From the NCBI GenBank assembly GCA_045635885.1, contig JAZTWO010000050.1, positions 1 through 20,071 on the forward strand: a stretch of DNA of 20,071 nt, read 5' to 3'. Made by a program: the position numbers and the translations under genes. Below the pieces are notes generated by a model. The model saw only the letters and a list, made by a program, of their open reading frames with translations. It was not told the DNA's origin and searched no databases. Each line of letters begins with the position of its first letter. Position 1 is the stretch's first letter. Origin of the DNA: RGIG4608 sp045635885. Lineage in GTDB: Bacteria > Bacillota > Clostridia > Oscillospirales > CAG-272. This document shows, in pieces, positions 13,920 through 20,071 of this stretch.

Positions 13920-15532
13920 GATTTTATTGATTTTTTCTTTTTAATGAATGTATAACCGAAATAAGTGCCTATTCCACACCAAACTGCTGCCAAACTTACA
14001 AGCAAGAATTTGGCTTCTTTAGGCAATTCACCTAGCTCCTGCTTTTGTGCGCCTTCTTTGGTTGTGATTTGGTCCAATTTGTGAAGAGAGACCACTCGGG
14101 TAAACAAAAGGTCCATAAATTCTTCATTTATGACTCTGTTTTTGGTTGCCGAGCTGACTGTTAATTCAATCATATTTCCTGCGGCATCACGCAAAGAAGC
14201 AGAGCCATTGAAAACTGGAGTTGTGAAGCTGTTTTCGGTGTTTTCAATCAAGAGCTTTGAAGCGTCGATTTTAACCTGATAATAGAGGTCATTATCCTCG
14301 CCTGCTCGGTTGAGGTAATCTTGATATTCTGCGCTATTTTGCGCCATTGTGGTTACGGGGACGTATCCTTCGGTTTGAGAATAGGCAATTTGCACCTCGT
14401 TTGTGAGCAAGAATTGCGCAAAGAGCCAAGAGGCAAGCACCTCGCCGCTATCCTCTTTATTAAAGATGCAAAGGGAAGGACCTTGCGAAATCATTTGGGG
14501 ATTTTCTGTATCAAACTGAGGAATTTCCATTACCACGGTTTCAAAGTCGACTCTTTGATTGTCGGGAATGTCAACCAAGGGGGCATCTGCGCCCATCCAA
14601 GTTGCTCCTGCGGTGGAGTCGATTGCAAAAATGCACTGACCTGCGTTTAAAAAGTTACCGGGGTAGCTTGAAATTTTGAAGGTTGAGAATGCTTTTGATT
14701 TTGCATGCTCTGCAATTTCATACAAAAGCTCTTTTGTTGTTTCATTAAAGATTTCAACTGTGCCATCCTCCTTTGAATAGGGGGCTTCGAGCTGCTTTAG
14801 CATTGAAATCATCATATTATCCGTTGATTTATAAATGAACGGAATGAGTGTTTTTTGACCGTTGGCAATATAGTTTCCGTTTGCGTCCTTGCCAAGAGAG
14901 AGCGCATATTCGCTTACATTCCAAACAAATTCCCAAGTGAGAATTTCAGGAAGGTCGAAGCCAAGGGAGTTGAGCAAGTCCTTATTTACATAGCAAACCT
15001 CGGTTGAACGCATAAAGGGGAGCGCATATTGAACGCCGTCTATTTTGCCTTCGTTAAGGAATTTAGGAATCATTTGGTCAATGGTGGGTGAGTTAAATTT
15101 TAAATCTGAACCACCAAGACCGTATTTTTTGTGTTGCATCAACTCTTCAAGTGGTACAACAATGTTTTCGCCCTGCATATAGGTTGCTATATGGTCGGGG
15201 TAGGTTATGCACACGTTGGGAGTTGTTCCTGTTGCAATATTGGTGATTACGTTGTTATAAATTTCGCCATAATCTGTGAAATTTCGAAGTGTAACCTTGA
15301 TATTGGGGTAAAGCTTTTGAAAATCTTCAACCGCTTTTGCATAAACGTTTCTTTGGGTTTCGTTATTTTCGTTCTTTGCCCAAAACGTTATTTCATATTG
15401 CTTTGTGCTGTCAAATTCATTTGGAATTTTGAGGGACGAGAGCGACACGGATTTGTGGCATCCCGCAAAGGCAAGTGAGCAAACAAGTGTTGAAATGAGA
15501 ACGACAAGTGATATTATTCTTTTGATAATCAT
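13916..15532 (-). CDS. Sugar ABC transporter solute-binding lipoprotein
   Basis: A 538-residue extracellular solute-binding protein (family 1), likely the receptor for a sugar or oligosaccharide taken up by the two permeases coded just upstream. The signal peptide ends in A-F-A-G-C with the lipid cysteine at 25. The core has Y-E-I-T-F-W-A, a feature of such proteins, and the usual domain length up to about residue 420. It is longer than the usual 420-450 residues: after about 505 there is a hydrophobic segment (508-530, with L-L-V-S-L-A-A-V-W-C-G-I-G) and a Lys-rich tail, i.e. a second, C-terminal membrane anchor. The ATG overlaps the stop codon of the downstream permease gene by four bases (ATGA), and AGGAGG sits nine bases before it, so the operon is tightly coupled. 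The substrate cannot be read from the sequence. Confidence 0.88.
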   Translation of the reverse strand: MIIKRIISLVVLISTLVCSLAFAGCHKSVSLSSLKIPNEFDSTKQYEITFWAKNENNETQRNVYAKAVEDFQKLYPNIKVTLRNFTDYGEIYNNVITNIATGTTPNVCITYPDHIATYMQGENIVVPLEELMQHKKYGLGGSDLKFNSPTIDQMIPKFLNEGKIDGVQYALPFMRSTEVCYVNKDLLNSLGFDLPEILTWEFVWNVSEYALSLGKDANGNYIANGQKTLIPFIYKSTDNMMISMLKQLEAPYSKEDGTVEIFNETTKELLYEIAEHAKSKAFSTFKISSYPGNFLNAGQCIFAIDSTAGATWMGADAPLVDIPDNQRVDFETVVMEIPQFDTENPQMISQGPSLCIFNKEDSGEVLASWLFAQFLLTNEVQIAYSQTEGYVPVTTMAQNSAEYQDYLNRAGEDNDLYYQVKIDASKLLIENTENSFTTPVFNGSASLRDAAGNMIELTVSSATKNRVINEEFMDLLFTRVVSLHKLDQITTKEGAQKQELGELPKEAKFLLVSLAAVWCGIGTYFGYTFIKKKKSIKS

Positions 15533-16395
15533 CCCTTTGTACCTCCTCTTGAAACGCCTTCCATAATTCTATTTTTGAACAAAAGGAACAAAATTATAAG
15601 TGGAAGTGATATTACAACAACTGCAGCCATCATTGCAGGGACGTTTTCACGTCCGAAACCGTTTTCACGAATTTCTTGAATACCGTTTGAAACAAGGAAA
15701 TATGCCTCGTCATCTGTAATAAGGCGTGGCCAAACGTATGAGTTCCAACATTCGATAACCTTTAAGATTAGAATTGTTACAAGCGTGGGGCTTGAAATGG
15801 GAACCATTACTTTAACCAGATAATTAAAGTCCGTTGAGCCGTCGACCTGTGCCGCAAGATACAGTTCGTCAGGTATTTGCGCAAAATTTTCTTTTAGCAG
15901 ATAGAGATAGAAGATTGACGTTACCGAGGGGAGAATGAGTCCCAAAAACGTATTTCTTAAATCCCAGTTTGTGATGGTTACGAAGTTTGTGATGATTACA
16001 AGCTCACTTGGTATCATCATGAGTGAGAGCATAAGGGTGAATGCAAGATTTTTGCCCTTAAATTCAAGGCGAGCGAATGCAAATGCGGCAAGCACTATTA
16101 CAACGAGCATTATAATTGTTGTTGCAATGGTGAAAATAAGTGTGTTTAACAAATATTTTGCCAAGGGCACTGCGGTGAACGCCTGAATGTAATTTTCAAA
16201 ATTGATTGCGGAGGGGAAGAATTTCGGTACGCTTTCTGAATTGTATTCCGAGAAGCTTTTGAATGAGTTTTGAAGCATCCAATAAAATGGGAAAAGCACC
16301 GCTATTGCCCAAAGTGTAAGTCCTGAATAAATTCCTGTTTGTTTGAGAATTTTAAGGGCTTTTGTTTGTTTTTTTGCTTTTTTTATATCTGTCAT
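15529..16395 (-). CDS. Sugar ABC transporter permease (MalG/UgpE type)
   Basis: A 288-residue inner-membrane permease of the CUT1 class with six predicted helices. The EAA loop that contacts the ATPase is at about 178-200, reading L-Y-L-A-A-Q-V-D-G-S-T, then V-P-I-S-S-P. The order permease, permease, binding protein and matching lengths support a carbohydrate uptake system. No ATPase is coded nearby, as is usual when a shared MsmK/UgpC-type ATPase serves several systems. ATG 16395 is preferred: GAGGTG lies six bases upstream, whereas the upstream ATG 16416 would overlap the previous gene by 11 bases. The gap to the previous stop is 10 bases. The 3' end overlaps the start of the binding-protein gene. 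Confidence 0.9.
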   Translation of the reverse strand: MTDIKKAKKQTKALKILKQTGIYSGLTLWAIAVLFPFYWMLQNSFKSFSEYNSESVPKFFPSAINFENYIQAFTAVPLAKYLLNTLIFTIATTIIMLVVIVLAAFAFARLEFKGKNLAFTLMLSLMMIPSELVIITNFVTITNWDLRNTFLGLILPSVTSIFYLYLLKENFAQIPDELYLAAQVDGSTDFNYLVKVMVPISSPTLVTILILKVIECWNSYVWPRLITDDEAYFLVSNGIQEIRENGFGRENVPAMMAAVVVISLPLIILFLLFKNRIMEGVSRGGTKG

Positions 16396-16405
16396 TTTCT
16401 GCACC

Positions 16406-17305
16406 TCACTTTCCATACGTTACGTGCTTTTTGCTGACAATGAGGTTTATGCAGGTTATTGTCAACACAATGCAGAAAAGAATTATTGCCGCAGCAGATG
16501 CGAATGAGGGATAACCGCCGCCATCGCCATAGAGCATATCGTAAACATAGCCGACGATTGTGTTCATTTCCGCGGTATTGAGGTCGGTTCCAAAAAGTGC
16601 AACCGCATCACTATATGCCTTGAATGCACCAATAAAGCCTGTGATTACAAGGTATGCAATTGTTGGGGAAATCATGGGGAGTGTTATTTTCCAAAAAATG
16701 CGCTTGGGCGACGTTCCGTCGATTGCCGCCGCCTGATAATACGTTTTATCCACGCTTGCAAGGGCAGATGTGAAAATCAAAATTTTAAAGGGCATTACAA
16801 TCCAGATGGTATAGATGCAAAGCACAAGCATTTTTGCCCAATATGCACCGTCAATAAAGTCTATGGCAGAGCCACCGAGCGAGGTGAGGACAAGGTTTAC
16901 AAGTCCATCTGAATATGGTGTTTTTTTGAAAAGAATCATAAAAACAAGACCAACCGCCAAGGTGTTTGTTACATATGGCAAAAAGAATATTGTTTGATAT
17001 GCCTTTTTGAGCCACTTGATGTTTGAAAGTCCAACTGAAATTACAAGTGCAATTACAGTTGAGGCGGGCACAGTTATTGCCACAAGAATAAAGGTGTTTT
17101 TGATTGCCTGCATAAAGTATGGGTCGTGAAGGACATACTTATAGTTATAAAGTCCTATTCCAAAGCTTTTGCCTGACGCAAAATTAAATCCCTCTTCAAA
17201 GGAATAAATTAGCACGTCGATAAGGGGATATACCATAAAAATCCCGATAAAAACAAATGCAGGGAGCAAATACAGCCATCCTTTTAAGTTTTTATTTATC
17301 TTCAT
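16406..17305 (-). CDS. Sugar ABC transporter permease (MalF/UgpA type)
   Basis: A 299-residue permease partner of the CUT1 class. The N-terminal W-L-Y-L-L-P-A motif (10-16), a first helix at about 12-34, and the EAA loop at 190-212 (Y-Y-Q-A-A-A-I-D-G-T-S, then L-P-M-I-S-P) are seen. It would pair with the MalG-type protein to form the membrane channel. It is the first gene of the operon (permease, permease, binding protein). The ATG follows an A-A-A-G-G/G-G-T-G region. A promoter on the minus strand lies at 17345-17373. The ligand is unknown. Confidence 0.9.
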   Translation of the reverse strand: MKINKNLKGWLYLLPAFVFIGIFMVYPLIDVLIYSFEEGFNFASGKSFGIGLYNYKYVLHDPYFMQAIKNTFILVAITVPASTVIALVISVGLSNIKWLKKAYQTIFFLPYVTNTLAVGLVFMILFKKTPYSDGLVNLVLTSLGGSAIDFIDGAYWAKMLVLCIYTIWIVMPFKILIFTSALASVDKTYYQAAAIDGTSPKRIFWKITLPMISPTIAYLVITGFIGAFKAYSDAVALFGTDLNTAEMNTIVGYVYDMLYGDGGGYPSFASAAAIILFCIVLTITCINLIVSKKHVTYGK

Positions 17306-17344
17306 TATTTCACCAACCTTTAGCGAGCATATTACTTCATATTA

Positions 17345-17373
17345 ATAATACTATAAAAGATACAAATTGTCAA
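17345..17373 (-). promoter_or_regulatory. Promoter of the sugar ABC operon
   Basis: On the minus strand, TTGACA (17373-17368), a 17-base spacer, TATTAT (17350-17345). It is back to back with the DUF3737 promoter; the two -35 boxes are 11 bases apart. Confidence 0.78.
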
Positions 17374-17384
17374 TAAATTTAGTG

Positions 17385-17413
17385 TTGAAAAAAATGAAAT
17401 TATGTGTTATCAT
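17385..17413 (+). promoter_or_regulatory. Promoter of the DUF3737 gene
   Basis: TTGAAA at 17385-17390, a 17-base spacer, TATCAT at 17408-17413. It is divergent from the sugar ABC promoter. Confidence 0.7.
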
Positions 17414-17446
17414 ATATTAAAAGATGATATTGTGCAGAGGTGCTTT

Positions 17447-18289
17447 ATGAAAATATACAAAAATGAAAGATTTGGAGAGGAGCGTGCGCTCTATGGTGTG
17501 GATGGTGTTCAGCTTATTGAATGCTCATTTGACGGTATCGAGGACGGTGAAAGCGCTCTTAAAGAAGGGAAGAATATTAATTGCGAGGGTGTGTTTTTTA
17601 ATCTTCGCTATCCCCTTTGGCACGATGACAACGTGTTGATTGAAAATTGCGAAATGACCGAGCTTTGCCGCGCGGCGCTTTGGTATTCGGATAATATTTG
17701 CATTAAAAATTCAAAGCTTCACGGAATAAAGGCGCTTCGTGAATGCAAGAACATTAATATTGAAAATTCCGACGTTAAAAGTGTGGAATTTGGTTGGTTT
17801 TCGCACAATATTGACATTTTTAATACGGATTTTGCAGGCGAATATTTCATGCTTCGTGCAACAAACCTTAATATGAAGCATTCCTCACTCAAGGGGAAAT
17901 ATTCTTTCCAATACATAGAAAATTCTGTGTTTGAGGATTGCAATTTTGACACAAAGGATGCTTTTTGGCATGCCAAAAACGTTGTGGTGAGAAATTCGGT
18001 TGTTAAGGGTGAGTATCTTGCGTGGTATGCGGAAAATATTACCTTTGAAAATTGCACCATTATCGGAACGCAGCCGCTTTGCTATTGCAGGGGCTTGAAA
18101 ATGATTAATTGCACAATGATTGATTGCGACCTTTCTTTTGAAAAAAGCGAGGTTGAGGCGGATATTCTCGGAAGCATTGTCTCTGTTAAAAATGTTTATT
18201 CCGGTTACGTTCGTGCCGACGAAATTGGCGAGATTATTTTGGATGACGAAAATGCGTTGGGAAGAATTGAAGTGACACAAAAAGTATAA
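17447..18289 (+). CDS. DUF3737 family protein (right-handed beta-helix)
   Basis: A 280-residue cytoplasmic protein that I recognise as the DUF3737 family from the start M-K-I-Y-K-N-E-R-F-G-E-E-R-A-L-Y. The body is a ladder of short strands of the form N-x-x-I-x-N-S/C-x-x, e.g. I-E-N-C, I-K-N-S, I-E-N-S, V-R-N-S and F-E-N-C, spaced about 20 residues apart, which is the pattern of a right-handed parallel beta-helix. Each coil also has an aromatic W/F at a similar spot (L-W-H, L-W-Y, G-W-F, F-W-H, A-W-Y). No enzymatic motif is identified and the family's biochemical role is not established. Beta-helix folds often bind carbohydrate, and the gene is divergent from a sugar transporter, which is suggestive only. 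AGAGGTG (17436-17442) fixes the ATG at 17447. Confidence 0.85.
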   Translation: MKIYKNERFGEERALYGVDGVQLIECSFDGIEDGESALKEGKNINCEGVFFNLRYPLWHDDNVLIENCEMTELCRAALWYSDNICIKNSKLHGIKALRECKNINIENSDVKSVEFGWFSHNIDIFNTDFAGEYFMLRATNLNMKHSSLKGKYSFQYIENSVFEDCNFDTKDAFWHAKNVVVRNSVVKGEYLAWYAENITFENCTIIGTQPLCYCRGLKMINCTMIDCDLSFEKSEVEADILGSIVSVKNVYSGYVRADEIGEIILDDENALGRIEVTQKV

Positions 18290-18292
18290 GAC

Positions 18293-18327
18293 AAGGCAGG
18301 TGCTATAATGTGCCTGCCTTTGATTTG
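18293..18327 (+). terminator. Probable terminator of the DUF3737 gene
   Basis: Eight-pair GC-rich stem, 18293-18300 with 18313-18320, with two wobble pairs continuing toward the loop. The T tail is poor (TTTGATTT), so strength is uncertain. Confidence 0.55.
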
Positions 18328-18515
18328 GGGTGTAGGGAAGTTACAAAGAAACGATTTTCGCTTTTTCGAGAAAAAGCTCGTAAAAAGCTTTTTTAAAATA
18401 TTTTATAGGTGTAGCCATATAGTCAGTTTAAACTCGACCAAGCTCCGCACCAATCGAGTGTCTCACTTCTTCGCACCGCTAAAACCCAATTAAATAAAAA
18501 ATATCCTCAAATCTA
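18321..18515. other. Gene-free stretch, possible dispersed repeat
   Basis: Within the roughly 300-base gap 18290-18591, no credible gene is seen. It holds an eight-pair hairpin at about 18361-18378, and a six-pair inverted repeat ACTCGA (18432-18437) with TCGAGT (18454-18459) around a 16-base loop. The region 18405-18485 is less AT-rich than its neighbours and differs in texture from ordinary intergenic DNA. I suspect a dispersed repeat or remnant, but nothing in this window repeats it. Confidence 0.35.
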
Positions 18516-18544
18516 TTGACAAGCGGGAAAATATCGGGTATAAT
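18516..18544 (+). promoter_or_regulatory. Promoter of yceD-rpmF
   Basis: TTGACA at 18516-18521, a 17-base spacer, TATAAT at 18539-18544: perfect boxes. The start codon lies 47 bases downstream. Confidence 0.88.
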
Positions 18545-18591
18545 ATTTTGCGTTGTTTTATTTGACAAGTAATTTATAAAGGAGAAAAATT

Positions 18592-19098
18592 GTGGTTATT
18601 GATCTTAAACCGATGCTTCGTGGGGAAGTGAACAGTATTGATATTGATTTCGTTCTCACGCCTGAAATAATTGAAGACGTTACTTTTACTGATGATGCCC
18701 GTGTTTATGGCAAAATCACAAACTCTGCAGGGTATATGCGTTTAACACTCAAGGCGGAATTGCCCTACGTTGGTGAGTGCGCTCGCTGTCTTGACGAGGT
18801 TTGCGGCGTTTTCTCTCTTGAATTTGAGAGAACTGTTGTTACCGAGGGTATGGTTAGCGAGGAGAGACTTGAAGAGAGTGTTGACGAATATATCGTTATC
18901 AACGACGACAAGCTCGAGCTTGATGACGCAGTTCGTGAAGAGCTTCTTATCGATTTTCCACGCAAATTGCTTTGCTCTGACGATTGTTTGGGTCTTTGTC
19001 CCAAGTGCGGAAAGCCCAAAAAAGACGGAGATTGCGGCTGTGTGACAAAAGAAATTGATCCAAGATTAGAAGTTTTAAAAAAATTACTTGACAAATGA
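18592..19098 (+). CDS. yceD: YceD/DUF177 family protein
   Basis: A 168-residue protein of the DUF177 (YceD) family, implicated in accumulation of large-subunit ribosomal RNA in other bacteria. Seen: G-E-C-A-R-C with C63 and C66, an acidic middle (about 86-118), and a cysteine-rich end with C128, C132, C136, C139, C148 and C150, arranged as C-S-D-D-C, C-P-K-C-G and C-G-C. C-x-x-C pairs of this kind are usual in Gram-positive members and probably bind zinc. GTG 18592 follows AAAGGAG by seven bases. rpmF begins 63 bases downstream, the classic yceD-rpmF pair. A second promoter (19088-19116) overlaps this gene's stop codon. Confidence 0.92.
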   Translation: MVIDLKPMLRGEVNSIDIDFVLTPEIIEDVTFTDDARVYGKITNSAGYMRLTLKAELPYVGECARCLDEVCGVFSLEFERTVVTEGMVSEERLEESVDEYIVINDDKLELDDAVREELLIDFPRKLLCSDDCLGLCPKCGKPKKDGDCGCVTKEIDPRLEVLKKLLDK

Positions 19099-19116
19099 AA
19101 AATTATGTAGTATAAT
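19088..19116 (+). promoter_or_regulatory. Internal promoter of rpmF
   Basis: TTGACA at 19088-19093, a 17-base spacer, TATAAT at 19111-19116: perfect boxes. The -35 box lies in the last codons of yceD and the spacer covers its stop (19096-19098). It would let the ribosomal protein be made independently of yceD. Confidence 0.88.
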
Positions 19117-19161
19117 ATCGTAGATAAATTGTGTATCACACTAACAAGGAGGTGTAGGACA

Positions 19162-19344
19162 ATGGCAGTACCGAAGAGAAAAGTGTCTAAGGCTCGTAGA
19201 GATAAGAGACGTTCAAACAACTGGAAGCTTGGTCTTCCCGGCATGGTAAAGTGCCCCAAGTGCGGAGAATTCGTGCTCTCTCACAGAGTTTGCAAGAAAT
19301 GCCGTTCTTACAATGGCAAGGAAGTTATTAAAGAAGAAGCGTAA
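19162..19344 (+). CDS. rpmF: Ribosomal protein bL32
   Basis: A 60-residue ribosomal protein L32 of the large subunit. It has the family start M-A-V-P-K-R-K-V-S-K-A-R-R-D-K-R-R, then C-P-K-C-G and V-C-K-K-C forming a four-cysteine zinc ribbon. This is the zinc-binding (C+) form, not a zinc-independent paralogue. ATG 19162 follows AAGGAGGTG (19146-19154). The upstream ATG at 19129 would precede the ribosome site. A terminator follows at 19391. Confidence 0.97.
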   Translation: MAVPKRKVSKARRDKRRSNNWKLGLPGMVKCPKCGEFVLSHRVCKKCRSYNGKEVIKEEA

Positions 19345-19358
19345 TTTTGCTTCAATAA

Positions 19359-19434
19359 CCGCTTAAGTAAAGCGGAATTTCCTATAAAATAAGGAACTTA
19401 TTCTGTTTTATGACGAGAAAAGTTCCTTTTTTTA
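19359..19434 (+). terminator. Terminator region after rpmF
   Basis: Two hairpins. The first is six pairs, 19359-19364 with 19370-19375, and lacks a T-run. The second is nine pairs, 19391-19399 with 19420-19428, with a 20-base loop and a T-run to 19433; this one fits a terminator. Confidence 0.65.
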
Positions 19435-19462
19435 TTTAATTTTATTAAAACGGAGAATCATC

Positions 19463-20071
19463 ATGAAAAAATCAACTATTATTACCATTTGCGCTTTTGC
19501 GCTCGGAATTTTGATTTTGTCTGCAGGCTTTATTCTTTTGACAGACAACAATATTTCAAATAAAATTTTTGCGCCCAAGGAAACAACTACCAAAGCTCCC
19601 GATCCTGTAAATCCTAAGGATCAGCTTAACTATACTCACGAAGAAACTCCCTTGAAGTTTATGACAATGGATTTGACTCCATACGTTCAGCTTGGTCAAT
19701 ATAAAGGACTTGAAATTGAGGTTGAACAGACTGAGGTTTATGCAGAACAGATTAAAATGCAAATTGATATTCTTCTTGCGCAGAGTACTGAATATACAAA
19801 GGTTAGAGAAAATGCTGTTATTGCTAATGGTACTATCCTTAGCTTTAACTACAAAGGCTATTATCAGAAGGATGACGGTACAAAGGGCGAGGCGTTTTCC
19901 GGTGGCGAAGGAAAAGATCAGCTTGCTTGCATAGATGGCAAGACACTTATCACAATTTCATCCTCCGGTACAGGTAGCTTTATTGATGGCTTTGCAGAGG
20001 GTATGATCGGCAAAAAGCCCGGTGACAAGTTTGATCTTGAAATCACTTTCCCCACAAACTACTCTCCTGAA
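19463..20071 (+). CDS. Membrane-anchored FKBP-type peptidyl-prolyl isomerase (partial)
   Basis: The first 203 codons of an open frame that runs off the right edge. An N-terminal hydrophobic segment (about 5-27) has no lipobox, so it is likely an uncleaved membrane anchor. After a Thr/Pro-containing linker, residues 75-115 have a trigger-factor-like helix-forming part (Q-x-G-Q-Y-K-G-L-E-I-E-V). An FKBP-like domain follows, with F-N-Y-K-G near 128, F-S-G-G near 143, and G-S-F-I-D-G-F-A-E-G-M-I-G-K-K-P-G-D near 172-190, then I-T-F-P-T-N-Y. These match the FKBP insert of trigger factor. FKBP proteins speed cis/trans isomerisation of prolyl bonds; a surface form would act on secreted proteins. ATG 19463 follows GGAG by seven bases. 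The C-terminal end is not visible. Confidence 0.85.
   Translation, partial: MKKSTIITICAFALGILILSAGFILLTDNNISNKIFAPKETTTKAPDPVNPKDQLNYTHEETPLKFMTMDLTPYVQLGQYKGLEIEVEQTEVYAEQIKMQIDILLAQSTEYTKVRENAVIANGTILSFNYKGYYQKDDGTKGEAFSGGEGKDQLACIDGKTLITISSSGTGSFIDGFAEGMIGKKPGDKFDLEITFPTNYSPE

Noticed and set aside
18308..18493. 61-codon open frame downstream of the DUF3737 gene
   Set aside because: It begins inside the terminator hairpin, has no ribosome site and crosses inverted repeats; no recognisable product.
18765..19259. 164-codon minus-strand open frame over yceD-rpmF
   Set aside because: Antisense to two well-recognised genes; Ser-rich composition is typical of a shadow.
19692..19934. 80-codon plus-strand open frame
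   Set aside because: Out-of-frame shadow of the FKBP gene, whose frame is open from 19463 to the window end.

Overview
The window reads as a chromosomal segment of a low-GC, Gram-positive member of the Clostridia, probably an uncultured gut lineage near the Oscillospirales/Christensenellales. This is inferred from AT-rich spacers, strong AGGAGG-type ribosome sites, near-consensus sigma-A promoters with 17-bp spacers, lipoproteins with Thr-rich linkers, a yceD-rpmF pair and a type III pantothenate kinase. I cannot name a genus. No rRNA, tRNA, CRISPR array or transposase was seen.

Region 1 (1-1935) looks accessory. It opens with a dense array of small palindromes in which the 7-base word ATGAAGC alternates with hairpins of different sequence. 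An 87-bp piece of it is repeated at 199-285 and stops 3 bases before the -35 box of a gene for a small four-helix-bundle protein of the 23S-intervening-sequence (IVP/Avd-like) family. Two small membrane-protein genes follow, each with its own promoter. This array plus four-helix gene is the part I would examine first.

Region 2 (1940-9360) holds a secondary alcohol dehydrogenase of the NADP-dependent clostridial type, a convergent P2B-type calcium pump, and a three-gene operon: tRNA-dihydrouridine synthase, a PDZ-less trypsin-like protease lipoprotein, and a BspA-type leucine-rich-repeat lipoprotein with ten in-phase 69-bp repeats.

Region 3 (9370-13050) has holA (DNA polymerase III delta) diverging from coaX. 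coaX is followed by an alpha/beta hydrolase and an ECF transporter S component. The last three suggest vitamin (probably pantothenate) uptake and CoA synthesis, though the hydrolase has no obvious place in that.

Region 4 (13060-18290) holds an OB-fold-like lipoprotein and, on the same strand, a CUT1-type sugar ABC transporter (two permeases and a binding protein, no ATPase). The binding protein has an extra C-terminal membrane helix. A DUF3737 right-handed beta-helix gene diverges from the transporter across paired promoters.

Region 5 (18290-20071) has a gene-free stretch that may carry a dispersed repeat, then yceD-rpmF with an internal promoter overlapping the yceD stop codon, then a membrane-anchored FKBP-type peptidyl-prolyl isomerase that runs off the right edge.
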